Assembly: GCF_015751905.1 (NCBI RefSeq)
Contig: NZ_JADOUF010000001.1
Span: 5,704,001-5,768,000, forward strand
Direction of reading: 5' to 3'
Length of the DNA: 64,000 nucleotides
Source: Longispora fulva
Lineage (GTDB): Bacteria; Actinomycetota; Actinomycetes; Mycobacteriales; Micromonosporaceae
Shown: piece by piece, positions 28,053-37,072 of the stretch
Numbering within the stretch: position 1 is the first letter of the stretch
Layout of the letters: the number at the start of each line of letters is the position of its first letter
Program-made: the position numbers and the translations under genes
Notes under the pieces: model-generated
The model's input: only the letters and a program-made list of their open reading frames with translations
Databases searched by the model: none
What the model was told of the DNA's origin: nothing

Positions 28053-28640
28053 ATGCCGAAACCCCGACTGACCAGGGAAGACTGGACCCGGGCCGCCCTG
28101 GCTGCGATGTCGCGGGGCGGTCCAGCTGCGGTGGCCGTCGACCCGCTGGCCAAGATCCTCGGCGCGACCAGGGGCAGCTTCTACTGGCACTTCACCGACC
28201 GCGAGGCCCTCCTGGTCGCCGCCCTCGAACTGTGGGAACAGGTCGCCACCGAGGACCTGATCGCGGTGATGGAGAAGATCCGCAACCCGCTCGACCGGCT
28301 CCGCACCCTGCTGCACGAGGCCCTCCGGGACCGCCGGCCGAACGACGTCCACCTGGAGCCGGCGATCGTCGCGCACGCCCACGACCCGGTCGTCGCCCCG
28401 GTGCTGCGCCGGGTCACCGAGCGGCGGATCGGCTATCTCACGGAGTGCTACCGGCAGCTCGGCATGGCCCCGGACGCGGCCCGCCGGCAGGGCGTCGTGG
28501 CGTACGCGACATATCTGGGCTGGGTCGAACTGCGGGCCGCCGCGCCGGACATCGTCCCGGAGGTCACCAGGGACGCCTCCGCCATGGATCACCTTCTTGG
28601 TCAATTGACGCCGAAGACGGGCAATGACCACCTAGCGTGA
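28053..28640 (+). CDS. TetR family transcriptional regulator
   Basis: About 195 aa. The N-terminal DNA-binding domain reads TREDWTRAALAAMSRGG and continues with the recognition helix GATRGSFYWHFTDREALLVAAL. The C-terminal ligand domain is helical with no assigned effector. The ATG at 28053 opens on the family sequence and lies just after the operator palindrome; the longer frame would read through the operator. It likely represses itself and the divergent DUF3995 gene. Confidence 0.88.
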   Translation: MPKPRLTREDWTRAALAAMSRGGPAAVAVDPLAKILGATRGSFYWHFTDREALLVAALELWEQVATEDLIAVMEKIRNPLDRLRTLLHEALRDRRPNDVHLEPAIVAHAHDPVVAPVLRRVTERRIGYLTECYRQLGMAPDAARRQGVVAYATYLGWVELRAAAPDIVPEVTRDASAMDHLLGQLTPKTGNDHLA

Positions 28641-28644
28641 CCAT

Positions 28645-28965
28645 ATGAAGAAATGGGTGATCGCCCTCATCATCGGTCTGGTGGTCCTGCTGATCTGCTG
28701 CGGGGTCGGCCTCTTCGTGTTCTACAAGTTCTTCGACAAGGCGACCGCCACCCGCAGCGCGTACGACAGCGTCCAGGAGGGGGAGTCGCGCTCGGACGCC
28801 GAGAACGCGATGGGCAGCAGCGGGCTGCCGTCCGACCAGACGAAGAACCCGCCGTCGGGTACCGAGTGCCGGATGTGGATCAACCGCGACACCGCCAAGG
28901 AGGGCTTCGAGCTCTGCTACACCGACGGCCGGGTGAGCACGAAGACGACGTTCGCCGTGAACTGA
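28645..28965 (+). CDS. Small membrane-anchored protein, BamE/SmpA-like domain possible
   Basis: A 106-aa protein. MKKWVIALIIGLVVLLICC is one uncleaved membrane helix; the outside part (about 35-106) has SVQEGESRSDAENAMG followed by two Cys (ECRMWIN, ELCYTDG) that could form a disulphide. The helix-turn plus beta pattern recalls BamE/SmpA-like domains. It begins 4 nt after the TetR stop, so it may be co-transcribed. Confidence 0.65.
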   Translation: MKKWVIALIIGLVVLLICCGVGLFVFYKFFDKATATRSAYDSVQEGESRSDAENAMGSSGLPSDQTKNPPSGTECRMWINRDTAKEGFELCYTDGRVSTKTTFAVN

Positions 28966-28974
28966 CCCCCGCCG

Positions 28975-30138
28975 GTGGCAACGCGGTTGCCGCTCCGGGG
29001 CATCGGCGGGGATGATCTTCGGGTGGATCTCACCGAGCAGCGCGTCACCTGGGCGGAGCTCTTCCTCGACCTGGTCTGGGTCTTCGCCGTCACCCAGATC
29101 GCGGGGGTGCTCGCCACCGCCGCCGGCCCGCTGGACATCGTCCGGGCCCTCCTGCTCCTCGCCCCACTGTGGTGGGGCTGGGTCGGCGTCACCCTGCTCG
29201 GCAACCTCACCGGCGCCCGGCTCGACGGGGCCCGCGGCCGGCTGACCCTGTTCGCGCTGGCCGGGTGCGGGCTGGGCATGGCCATCGCCGCCCCGCACGG
29301 CTTCAGCCGGTGGGGCGGCCTGGCCCTCGTCGGGTTCTACACGCTGCTCCGGCTGCTGCTCTGGCTCGCCGCCGTCCCGATCGTCGGCGCGCGGCACCTC
29401 GACCCGTTCTCGGTCACCCTGCTGGTGACCTGCCCCCTGTACCTGGTCGGCGCCCTCCTCGACGGGCCGTGGCGGCTCGGGGTCTGGTTCCTGGCGGCGT
29501 TCGTCGGGCCGTTCGTTTTCCGGCCCAAGGTCAAGGGCCACCGGTTCGAGGCCTCGCACCTGCCCGAGCGGTTCGGGCTGTTCGTGATCATCGCGCTGGG
29601 CGAGAGCGTCGTGGCGATCGGCGGGCAGGCCACCGGGAAGCTCTCCGACTGGGCGACGATCCCCCTTGCCCTGGTCACGATCGTGGGACTGTGGTGGACG
29701 TACTTCCACTACGGCGCGCCCGCCGTCCGGCACGCGTTGGAGACCGACCCGGTCCAGGCCAGGATCGTGCGCCAGGTGTTCAGCGTCGCGCACTTCGGGT
29801 ACGTGTTCGCGATCATCCTCATCGCCGTCGGGCTGAAGAAGACGGTCGGACACCCGTTCGACCTGCCGCACAAGCCGGCCGAACTCATGCTCGCGCCCGG
29901 GGTGGCGCTCTATCTCGCCGGGTTCTGCTACGCCCGGTGGCGGATGTTCGGCGCGGCCCTGTGGCCCCGGCTCGGCGGCGCGCTCGCGGGCGTCGCACTC
30001 GCGTTCGCGGCGCCGTTCCTGCCGCAGATTCTCACGGCGGGCCTGGTCACGGCGGTGCTGCTCGCCGTGAACGGGATCGAGGCCTGGGTCGTCGAGACTG
30101 GCCGAACGCTGCCGGTGGTGGCTCTGCGACGCGGATAA
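28975..30138 (+). CDS. Low temperature requirement protein A (LtrA) family, second copy
   Basis: A 387-aa polytopic protein with LtrA signatures RVTWAELFLDLVWVFAVTQ, PLWWGWVGVTLLGN and HLPERFGLFVIIALGESVVAI. About ten membrane helices. The GTG start at 28975 is used; a GTG at 29023 is closer to the conserved part. Its stop overlaps the next gene's ATG as TAATG, coupling it to the membrane protease downstream. Function of the family is unknown. Confidence 0.85.
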   Translation: MATRLPLRGIGGDDLRVDLTEQRVTWAELFLDLVWVFAVTQIAGVLATAAGPLDIVRALLLLAPLWWGWVGVTLLGNLTGARLDGARGRLTLFALAGCGLGMAIAAPHGFSRWGGLALVGFYTLLRLLLWLAAVPIVGARHLDPFSVTLLVTCPLYLVGALLDGPWRLGVWFLAAFVGPFVFRPKVKGHRFEASHLPERFGLFVIIALGESVVAIGGQATGKLSDWATIPLALVTIVGLWWTYFHYGAPAVRHALETDPVQARIVRQVFSVAHFGYVFAIILIAVGLKKTVGHPFDLPHKPAELMLAPGVALYLAGFCYARWRMFGAALWPRLGGALAGVALAFAAPFLPQILTAGLVTAVLLAVNGIEAWVVETGRTLPVVALRRG

Positions 30139-32336
30139 TGTCGCGTATGCGGGGAGTCGGGGTGTGGGCCGTCGGGGTCACCGGCGTCCTGCAGACCGGC
30201 GGCTGGATCGCCGACGAGATCCCGGCGGCACTCAGCCTGCCCCGCCCGCCGTCCTGGGTGTGGGCCATGCTCTGCCTGGTCAACGCCGTGCTGGTGTTCG
30301 CGCCGGCGGAGCTGCTGTCCCAGCGCGGCCGGAACCCCGCCGCCCGGATGGCCGGCCAGATCTGGGCGACGGCGGCGGTGGCGCTGGCGTTGATGGGGCT
30401 GGCCCGGCTCGTACCCATCCCGCACGACGAACTTTCCCTCGGCTCCCTGGCCGTGCTCACCGGCCTGGTGGCCGTCGGAGTACGGGTGTTCCGGGGGTGG
30501 CAGCGGCCCGCCGGCCGGCCCAGCGGCTGGGCCGTCGCGGTCGGGCTCGCCTGCCTGCTGCCCTGGCTGGTGTTCGGCGCGCTCGGCGGGCGGCTGGAGA
30601 CGGCGATGGCGGTCCTCGCCGGCATCGCGGCCGGCGCGCTGGCCCGCTCGGTGCTCGACGGCCGGTTCTGGGCGGCGTTCGGCGGCGACCGGTTCCTCGC
30701 CGGCTCCGTCGCCGGAGTGGCGCTGTGCGTCCTGGCCGCCGGGATCGGCGCGTTCGGCATCAACCTCTTCGAACTCCTGCTCCTGCCGCCGTTGGGCTAC
30801 GTGGCGGCCCGGCTGCGGCACACCTGGCTGCTGGTCGCGATCGCCGCCCTGGGGCCGCTGGCCTTCGTGGACCCCGAGGAGATGAACTTCGTCCTCGGCT
30901 TCTCCGACGTGCTGTTCTACGGGGTGGTCTCCGCGCTGTGCTCCGGGGCCATCGCCGCGGTGGCCGGGTTCGTGCTGCCCGGGACCCTGCGGCGCGGGTT
31001 CGCGGCGGCGCTGGTGATGACCGTGGTGGCCGGGTCGGCGTACGCGCTGCTCGGCAGCCCCGACTTCTACGGCAACCGACTCTTCGTGATCATGAAAGCC
31101 CAGGCGGCCGTGCAGGGCCTCGCCGGGCCGGTCGAGGTGCACCGCAAGCTCGTCGACACCGCGGAGACCAGCCAGGCGGACCTCCGCGAGCTGCTGACCA
31201 GCAAACACATCCCCTTCACCCCGTACTACCTGGTCAACGCCATCGAGCTCGACGGCGGCCCGGTGCTCCGCCTCCGGCTGGCCGCCCGCGCGGACGTCGA
31301 CCGGGTCCTGATCAGCCAGCGGCTCCGCCCGATCAAGGAACGCGGCGAGCCCGACACCGGCACCCCCGGCCCGCTGACCGGCCCCACCTGGGACATCCGG
31401 AGCATCGGGGCCGACCGGGTCTGGCAGGACCTCGGGGTACGCGGCGCCGGCACCCTGGTCGGGCACGTCGATACCGGGGCCGACGGGCACCACCCGGCGC
31501 TCGCGGGGGGCTTCCGGGGCGGGGCCGACTCGTGGTTCGACCCCTGGTACCACTCCGGCGAGCCCCAGGACCTCGACGGCCACGGGACGGGCACCGCGAG
31601 CCTCGCCGTCGGCCGGGGCGGGGTCGGCGTGGCCCCCGACGCGCAGTGGATCGGCTGCTCGAACACCGCGCGGAACATGGCGAGCCCCGGGCTGCACCTG
31701 GACTGCCTGCAGTTCGTGTTCGCGCCGTTCCCGGCGGGCGGGGATCCGTTCAGGGACGGCGACCCGACCCGCGGGGCCCGGATCCTGACCAACTCGTGGG
31801 ACTGCACCGACGAGGAGGGCTGCGACGCCCAGTCGCTGTACCCGGCTGCCAGAGCCCTGGAGGCCGCCGGCGTGTTCGTGGCGGCGGCAGCCGGCAACTC
31901 TGGGCCGTTCTGCCGGAGCATCACTGAGCCACTGGCCACGTATCCGCAGGTCACCACCGTGGGGGCCACGAACAAGGATGACCAGATCGCGTCGTACTCC
32001 AGCCGGGGCCCGGTCGGCCCGCTCGTGAAGCCCGACATCCTGGCCCCGGGGACCGACGTCGTCCTGGCCCGGCCGGGCGGCGGCTATGGCACGGCGTTCG
32101 GCACCTCGATGTCGACGCCGCTGGTGGCCGGGGTGGTGGCCCTGATGTGGTCGGCGAACCCGGCCCTGGTCGGGGACCTGGCCAGGACCCGGTCGATCCT
32201 GGCGCTGACCGCCCGGCCCACGGTGAAGATCCCGCCGTCGCACCACCTGTTCGAGCAGAGGAACTGCGGCAAAGTCGGCAATCCGGGCATCGTCGACGCG
32301 TATGCAGCGGTGTCGATGGCCCAAGGGCGGTCCTGA
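30138..32336 (+). CDS. Membrane-embedded subtilisin-like (S8) serine protease
   Basis: A 732-aa protein of two halves. Residues about 1-305 hold roughly nine hydrophobic helices (for example VWAMLCLVNAVLVFAPAELL). A linker follows, then an S8 protease domain from about 420: catalytic Asp about 444 in GHVDTGAD, His about 482 in DLDGHGTGTAS, and Ser about 657 in FGTSMSTPLVAG, with the oxyanion region AAAAGNSGP. No normal signal peptide or propeptide is visible. If the last helix exits outward, the protease faces the outside. The ATG at 30138 overlaps the LtrA stop (TAATG). The fusion of a polytopic domain with a subtilase is unusual; the substrate is unknown. Confidence 0.88.
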   Translation: MSRMRGVGVWAVGVTGVLQTGGWIADEIPAALSLPRPPSWVWAMLCLVNAVLVFAPAELLSQRGRNPAARMAGQIWATAAVALALMGLARLVPIPHDELSLGSLAVLTGLVAVGVRVFRGWQRPAGRPSGWAVAVGLACLLPWLVFGALGGRLETAMAVLAGIAAGALARSVLDGRFWAAFGGDRFLAGSVAGVALCVLAAGIGAFGINLFELLLLPPLGYVAARLRHTWLLVAIAALGPLAFVDPEEMNFVLGFSDVLFYGVVSALCSGAIAAVAGFVLPGTLRRGFAAALVMTVVAGSAYALLGSPDFYGNRLFVIMKAQAAVQGLAGPVEVHRKLVDTAETSQADLRELLTSKHIPFTPYYLVNAIELDGGPVLRLRLAARADVDRVLISQRLRPIKERGEPDTGTPGPLTGPTWDIRSIGADRVWQDLGVRGAGTLVGHVDTGADGHHPALAGGFRGGADSWFDPWYHSGEPQDLDGHGTGTASLAVGRGGVGVAPDAQWIGCSNTARNMASPGLHLDCLQFVFAPFPAGGDPFRDGDPTRGARILTNSWDCTDEEGCDAQSLYPAARALEAAGVFVAAAAGNSGPFCRSITEPLATYPQVTTVGATNKDDQIASYSSRGPVGPLVKPDILAPGTDVVLARPGGGYGTAFGTSMSTPLVAGVVALMWSANPALVGDLARTRSILALTARPTVKIPPSHHLFEQRNCGKVGNPGIVDAYAAVSMAQGRS

Positions 32337-32384
32337 CCCGGCGTGATCCACAACATGCCTGGTTGACAGTGGTGACGGCCCTCG

Positions 32385-32490
32385 GAACACTGACCATCAG
32401 TGACCGAGTGGGGAAAGTCCGGTGAGATTCCGGCGCTGACCCGCAACGGTAAGAGCCCGAGCACCCGCCGGTCACGTCGGTACACCCTCC
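32385..32490 (+). ncRNA. Cobalamin riboswitch
   Basis: The conserved core is clear: GGGGAAAGTCCGGTGAGATT, then CCGGCGCTGACCCGCAACGG, matching the B12-box region, and a closing GCCCGAGCACCCGCC segment. Boundaries are approximate. It lies in the leader of the transcobalamin-like/ECF operon and should switch it off when adenosyl- or other cobalamin is plentiful. The remaining leader to 32561 holds GC-rich pairing segments that could form the expression platform. Confidence 0.93.
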
Positions 32491-32561
32491 CGTCGTGGTC
32501 TACGGGATGGCGCCCGGGGCCTCCGGGATCCATCATGGACCCGGACTGTAAAGGCCGAAAT

Positions 32562-33734
32562 ATGCGCAGATCCATGCTCCTGCCGGTCGCCGCCGTGGCC
32601 CTGAGCCTCGGGCTCGCCGCCCCGGCCCAGGCCGCCCCCACCGTCACCAAGGACGCCGCCCAGGCCGCCGCCGGCTGGCTGGCCACCCAGCTCAAGGACG
32701 GCGATCGCCTGCAGTCCTCCGGCTACGACGACGCCGGCCTGACCATCGACGCGGTCCTCGCGTTCGACGCGGTCGGCGTGGCCGGCGACGCCGCCGCCAA
32801 GGCCACCACGTGGCTGACCAAGCCCGACAGCGTCGCGAACTACGTCGGCGACGGCGTCAAGGAGTCCTACGCCGGCGCGCACGCCAAACTCGCGCTCCTC
32901 GCCCTGGCCCAGGGCCGCGACCCCGAGGCGGTCGGCGGTCGCAAGCTGTTCACCGAGCTGGCCGCACTCCAGGAGGAGTCGGGCCGCTACTCCGACAAGT
33001 CCGAGTACGGCAACTTCAGCAACACCTTCGGCCAGTCGTTCGCCGTGCTCGCCCTTCAGCGCACCCCGGCCAAGGCCCCGAAGAAAGCCGTGGACTTCCT
33101 GGTCGCCAGCCAGTGCGCCGACGGCGGGTTCCCGCAGGACTTCGCGCAGTCCACGTGCGTCAGCAGCGTCGACGCGACCGGCCTGGTCGTGCAGGCCCTG
33201 CTCGCCAGCGGGAAGTCGGCGGAAGCCACCAAGGCCCTCGACTGGCTGACCGGCCGGCAGCAGGCGGGCGGCGGGTTCACCTCCGGCGTCGCGGTGCCCG
33301 ACAAGGACCACCCGGTCAACGCCAACAGCACCGGCAACGCCCTCGCAGCCCTGCGGGCCGGCGGCCGCACCGTTGCGGGGGACAAGGCCGCCGCGTACCT
33401 GACCGGTCTGCAGATCGGTTGTGCCGGGCCGGCCGACCAGCGCGGCGCGATCACGTTCGACGGCACGTTCACCGCCGGCAAGGCCCCCCGGGCCACGGCC
33501 GGCGCGCTGTTCAGCCTCGCCAAGGGCTCACTGGCCACGGTCAGCGACAAGGGCATCGCGGCCGGCGCCCCGAGCCTCGACTGCACCGTGCCGGCCACCT
33601 CCGCCCCGGCCACCGCCGGACCGCAGCTGCCCGTCACCGGCGCCCCGACCGGGCTTCTGGCCACGACCGGTGCCGCGCTGCTGGTCCTGGGCATGCTGGT
33701 CGTGACCCTGGCCCGGCGTCGGCGCTCGGCGTGA
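32562..33734 (+). CDS. Cell-wall-anchored alpha/alpha-barrel protein, transcobalamin N-domain-like
   Basis: A 390-aa exported protein. The signal peptide is about 1-24 (ends PAQA), followed by repeated helical hairpins of the prenyltransferase/squalene-oxidase type (DGGFPQDF, AGGGFTSG, ANSTGNALAALRAGG), the fold of the large domain of intrinsic factor and transcobalamin. The end has LPVTG, a hydrophobic helix and RRRR, a sortase signal. Behind a cobalamin riboswitch and in front of an ECF transporter, it most probably captures cobalamin or a corrinoid at the wall. A terpene-cyclase activity is unlikely: I see no DxDD or QW-motif set. Confidence 0.85.
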   Translation: MRRSMLLPVAAVALSLGLAAPAQAAPTVTKDAAQAAAGWLATQLKDGDRLQSSGYDDAGLTIDAVLAFDAVGVAGDAAAKATTWLTKPDSVANYVGDGVKESYAGAHAKLALLALAQGRDPEAVGGRKLFTELAALQEESGRYSDKSEYGNFSNTFGQSFAVLALQRTPAKAPKKAVDFLVASQCADGGFPQDFAQSTCVSSVDATGLVVQALLASGKSAEATKALDWLTGRQQAGGGFTSGVAVPDKDHPVNANSTGNALAALRAGGRTVAGDKAAAYLTGLQIGCAGPADQRGAITFDGTFTAGKAPRATAGALFSLAKGSLATVSDKGIAAGAPSLDCTVPATSAPATAGPQLPVTGAPTGLLATTGAALLVLGMLVVTLARRRRSA

Positions 33735-34471
33735 CCCTCCGACGGCTCCTCGCCGCCGCGGCCTGTGCCGCGGCGGCGGTCGTCGTCCCAGCCGCCCCGG
33801 CACAGGCCGCCTGCTCGGGGGTGACCGTCGTCGTGGACTTCGGGTCGCTCGGCGGCGGCGTGCAGACCCGGTGCGCCGGCGGCGACCCGGGCACCGGCCT
33901 GGCGGCGCTGGACTCCGCCGGGTTCGGCTACACCTTCGTGCCCCGGCAACCCGGGCTGATCTGCCAGCTCAACAGCAGGCCCGACCCGTGCAACGGTGCG
34001 CCGAAGGACGCCTACTGGGCCTACTTCCACGCCCGTGCCGGCGGCTCGTGGACCTACAGCGACGAGGGCGCCGGTAGTTACGACCCGGCCCCGGGCAGCG
34101 TCGAGGGCTGGGCGTTCGGGGCCGGCCGGCAGCCCGGCATCGCGCCCCCGGCCGCCCCGGCTCCCCCGCCGCCCCCGGCCCCCGCCCCGCCCGCGCCGCA
34201 GACCCCGGGCCCGGGCCATCCGGAGCCGGAGAAAACCACGGCACCTGGCCCGCAGTCGGCCGCGCCGTCGGCGGCGACCGGCACGACGCCGGTTCCGGAT
34301 TCCTCTTCGTTACGAGTGACCGAGGCCCCCACCGAGCCCGGCCGATCCCCGGTCGGGGCGGACCAGCGGCCGGAAGGGGCCACCAGCCTGCCCTGGCAGG
34401 GGGGTCTGCTTCTCGTGGCCGTGATCGCCGGGCTCGCGCTGTGGCAGGTCAAGCGGCGCCGTGCCGCCTAG
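33731..34471 (+). CDS. Membrane-anchored DUF4430-like protein, transcobalamin C-domain-like
   Basis: A 246-aa exported protein starting at a GTG that overlaps the previous stop (GTGA). The signal peptide ends APAQAA. The folded part (about 25-135) has VTVVVDFGSLG, AYWAYFHARAGGSWTYSDEG and VEGWAFG, resembling DUF4430, the small beta domain that closes over the ligand in intrinsic factor and transcobalamin. A Pro/Ala-rich spacer of about 85 residues follows, then a membrane helix and KRRRAA. With the gene upstream, the two domains of a transcobalamin appear as separate proteins anchored differently. Confidence 0.78.
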   Translation: MTLRRLLAAAACAAAAVVVPAAPAQAACSGVTVVVDFGSLGGGVQTRCAGGDPGTGLAALDSAGFGYTFVPRQPGLICQLNSRPDPCNGAPKDAYWAYFHARAGGSWTYSDEGAGSYDPAPGSVEGWAFGAGRQPGIAPPAAPAPPPPPAPAPPAPQTPGPGHPEPEKTTAPGPQSAAPSAATGTTPVPDSSSLRVTEAPTEPGRSPVGADQRPEGATSLPWQGGLLLVAVIAGLALWQVKRRRAA

Positions 34472-35483
34472 GCTGCACCCGGGCGCGTGGTGGGTGTGGG
34501 CGCTGGCCCTCGGTACCGCCGCGAGCCGGACCACGAACCCGTGGCTGGGGGGCCTCGCCCTGGCGGTCGCGGGGTACGTGGTCGCCGCCCGGCGCTCGGC
34601 CGAGCCGTGGGCCGACTCGTACAAGGTGTTCCTCCGGTTCGGGCTGGTCGCGATCGCCTTCCGGCTCGGGTTCCACGCCCTCCTCGGCGGGTACGGCGGC
34701 ACGCACGTCCTCGTCACCCTGCCCCGGATCCCGCTGCCCGACTGGGCGCACGGCATCCGCCTGGGCGGCCCGGTGACCGCCGAGGGCCTCGTCGCGTCGT
34801 TCTACGACGGGCTCCGGCTCGCCGTGCTCCTCGGCTGCATCGGGGCCGCGAATGCGCTGGCCAACCCGAAACGCCTGCTCCGCAGCCTGCCGGCCGCACT
34901 GTACGAGGTGAGCGTCGCCGTGGTCGTCGGCCTGACGGTCGCCCCGCAACTGGTCGCCAGCGTCCGGCAGGTCAGGCGGGCCCGGGCGCTGCGCGGGGAC
35001 ACGAAGCGCCGGGCGCGCGCGATCCTGGTCCCCGTCGTCACCGACGCCCTCGACCGGGCGCTGGCCCTGGCCGCGGCGATGGATTCCCGGGGCTACGGCC
35101 GGCGCGGCCCGGCACACCGGTTGACCGGCGCGTTGGTGCTGGTCGGTCTGCTCGGCGCGTGCCTCGGCCTGTACGCGCTCCTCGACGGCCGCAGCCCGGT
35201 CCTGGTCAGCGGCCCGATCCTGGCCCTCGGGCTGGCCCTCGCGGTCGGCGGGCTGGTGCTGGGCGGCCGACGGGTGACCCGCAGCCGGTACCGGCCGGAC
35301 CGGTGGGGGTGGCGCGAGTGTGCCGTCGTCCTCAGTGGACTCCTGGCCGTGGCGGGTGTCTACCTCTTCCCCGCGGACCTCACCCCCGCCGTCGTGCCGC
35401 TGGCCGTGCCGGGGCTGCCGGCGTTACCCGCGCTCGGGGTGCTGTGCGCCCTGGCGCCCGCGTGGATCCGGAGTACCCGATGA
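34461..35483 (+). CDS. ECF transporter T component (EcfT/CbiQ-like)
   Basis: A 340-aa membrane scaffold linking the S component to the ATPases. Membrane segments are in the N-terminal and C-terminal thirds; the cytosolic coupling region holds the two Ala-Arg-Gly-type motifs of the family, RARALRGD and AMDSRGYG, which contact the ATPases. The GTG at 34461 lies inside the end of the previous gene (11-nt overlap), and its own stop overlaps the ATPase start as ATGA. Operon position matches the CbrV role of predicted cobalamin CbrTUV systems. Confidence 0.87.
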   Translation: MPPRLHPGAWWVWALALGTAASRTTNPWLGGLALAVAGYVVAARRSAEPWADSYKVFLRFGLVAIAFRLGFHALLGGYGGTHVLVTLPRIPLPDWAHGIRLGGPVTAEGLVASFYDGLRLAVLLGCIGAANALANPKRLLRSLPAALYEVSVAVVVGLTVAPQLVASVRQVRRARALRGDTKRRARAILVPVVTDALDRALALAAAMDSRGYGRRGPAHRLTGALVLVGLLGACLGLYALLDGRSPVLVSGPILALGLALAVGGLVLGGRRVTRSRYRPDRWGWRECAVVLSGLLAVAGVYLFPADLTPAVVPLAVPGLPALPALGVLCALAPAWIRSTR

Positions 35484-37072
35484 TCGAATTCGACGGTGTG
35501 AGCGTGACCTACCCGGACGCGCCAGGGCCGACACTGTGCGACGTGCGGCTGCACGTGCCCGAGGGCGAGTTGTGCCTGCTCGCCGGGCGGACCGGTTCGG
35601 GAAAGTCCACGCTGCTCAAGTGCGTCAACGGCCTCGTCCCGCACTTCACCGGCGGCACGCTGACCGGCACCGTGACCGTCGACGGCCGCGACACCCGCCT
35701 GCACCCGCCGCGCGAACTCGCCGACCTCGTCGGCTACGTCGGCCAGGACCCGGTCAGCGGTTTCGTCACCGACAACGTCGAGGACGAACTCGCCTACTCG
35801 ATGGAGTCCCTCGGCCTGGCCAACCCGGTGATGCGCAAGCGGGTCGAGGAGACCATCGACCTGCTCGGCCTCGCCGACCTGCGGCACCGGCCGCTCGCCC
35901 AGCTGTCCGGCGGGCAGCAGCAGCGGGTCGCGATCGGGGCCGCGCTGACCGCCCACCCGCGGATCCTGGTGCTCGACGAGCCGACGTCGGCCCTCGACCC
36001 GGGCGCCGCCGAGGAGGTACTCGCGGCGCTGCACCGCCTCGTGCACGACCTCGGCGTGACCGTCCTGCTGGCCGAGCACCGCCTGGAACGGGTCGTGCAG
36101 TACGCCGACCGGGTCGTGCTGCTGCCGTCCGGGCTGGCCGGGACGCCCGGGGAGGTGCTGGCCGGCTCGGAGGTCGCGCCGCCGGTGGTCCGGCTGGGCG
36201 ATGTCCTCGGCTGGGAGTCGCATCCCGTGTCGATCCGCGACGCCCGCCGGCTGGCGCGCGGAGCGGCCCTGCCCGCCGCCGGTGCCGCCAACTCCCCGGG
36301 CCCCGGTTCCGCTCAACCGCTCCTCACCGTGCGCGGCGCGGCCCTGCGCTACGGCTCCACCACCGCCCTGGCCGGCGTCGACCTCGCCGTCGCCCGGGGC
36401 GAGCGCCTGGCCGTCATGGGCCGCAACGGCGCCGGCAAGTCCAGCCTGCTCTGGGGGATCCAGGGCACCGGCGACCTCGACGCCGGCACGGTCACCGTCG
36501 ACGGCGAACACCCCCGCGCGCTCCGGGCCGCCCACCGCCGCCGCCTCGCAGGCCTGGTCCCCCAGCAGCCCACCGACCTGCTGTATCTGGAGACCGTCGC
36601 CGCCGAGTGCGCCCAGGCCGACCTCGAGTCCGGGGCCCGGGCCGGAACCTGCCGCGCCATCCTCGACCGGCTCGCCCCGGGCCTGCGCGACGCGCTGCAC
36701 CCCCGGGACGCCTCGGAAGGTCAACGACTTTCCCTGGTACTGGCCATCGCCCTCACCGCCAGCCCCGCCCTGCTCCTCCTCGACGAGCCGACCCGGGGCC
36801 TCGACCATCCGGGCAAGGCGGCCCTCGCGGCCCTTCTGGCCGACCTGTCCGCGCGGGGGCACGCCGTCATCGTGACAACCCACGACGTGGAGTTCGTCGC
36901 CGAGTACGCCACCCGGGTCGTCGTCCTCGCCGACGGCGAGGTCGTGGCGGACGGGCCGACGGCGGAGGTCGTGACGGCGTCCCCGGTGTTCGCCCCCCAG
37001 GTGTCGAAGATCCTGCCGGGTTACCTGACGGTCGAGGCCGTGGCGCGGGCCCTCGGCGAGGTCCGGCCGTGA
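35480..37072 (+). CDS. ECF transporter ATPase, two ABC domains in one chain
   Basis: A 530-aa fusion of two ABC ATPases. Domain 1 (about 1-250) has Walker A GRTGSGKST, signature LSGGQQQRVAIG and Walker B ILVLDEPTSALDPG. Domain 2 (about 275-530) has Walker A GRNGAGKSS and Walker B LLLLDEPTRGLDHPG, with a changed signature SEGQRLSL in place of SGGQ, so the two sites may be unequal. It drives substrate release into the cell through the T component. Start ATG and stop TGA both overlap neighbouring genes by 4 nt. This fused form is common in actinobacterial ECF systems. Confidence 0.92.
   Translation: MIEFDGVSVTYPDAPGPTLCDVRLHVPEGELCLLAGRTGSGKSTLLKCVNGLVPHFTGGTLTGTVTVDGRDTRLHPPRELADLVGYVGQDPVSGFVTDNVEDELAYSMESLGLANPVMRKRVEETIDLLGLADLRHRPLAQLSGGQQQRVAIGAALTAHPRILVLDEPTSALDPGAAEEVLAALHRLVHDLGVTVLLAEHRLERVVQYADRVVLLPSGLAGTPGEVLAGSEVAPPVVRLGDVLGWESHPVSIRDARRLARGAALPAAGAANSPGPGSAQPLLTVRGAALRYGSTTALAGVDLAVARGERLAVMGRNGAGKSSLLWGIQGTGDLDAGTVTVDGEHPRALRAAHRRRLAGLVPQQPTDLLYLETVAAECAQADLESGARAGTCRAILDRLAPGLRDALHPRDASEGQRLSLVLAIALTASPALLLLDEPTRGLDHPGKAALAALLADLSARGHAVIVTTHDVEFVAEYATRVVVLADGEVVADGPTAEVVTASPVFAPQVSKILPGYLTVEAVARALGEVRP

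Noticed and set aside
29928-32390. 820-codon minus frame opposite the LtrA end and subtilase
   Set aside because: Shadow of the subtilase gene; no coherent domain and unlikely His/Gln/Gly/Arg composition.
32562-33734. Terpene cyclase/squalene-hopene cyclase function for the alpha/alpha-barrel protein
   Set aside because: It is secreted with a sortase signal, lacks a DxDD motif, and sits behind a cobalamin riboswitch with an ECF importer.
34487-35479. Plus-frame extension in front of the ECF ATPase, giving an 861-aa reading
   Set aside because: The extra 330 codons overlap the EcfT gene in another frame and have no family sequence; the ATG at 35480 starts the ABC domain exactly.
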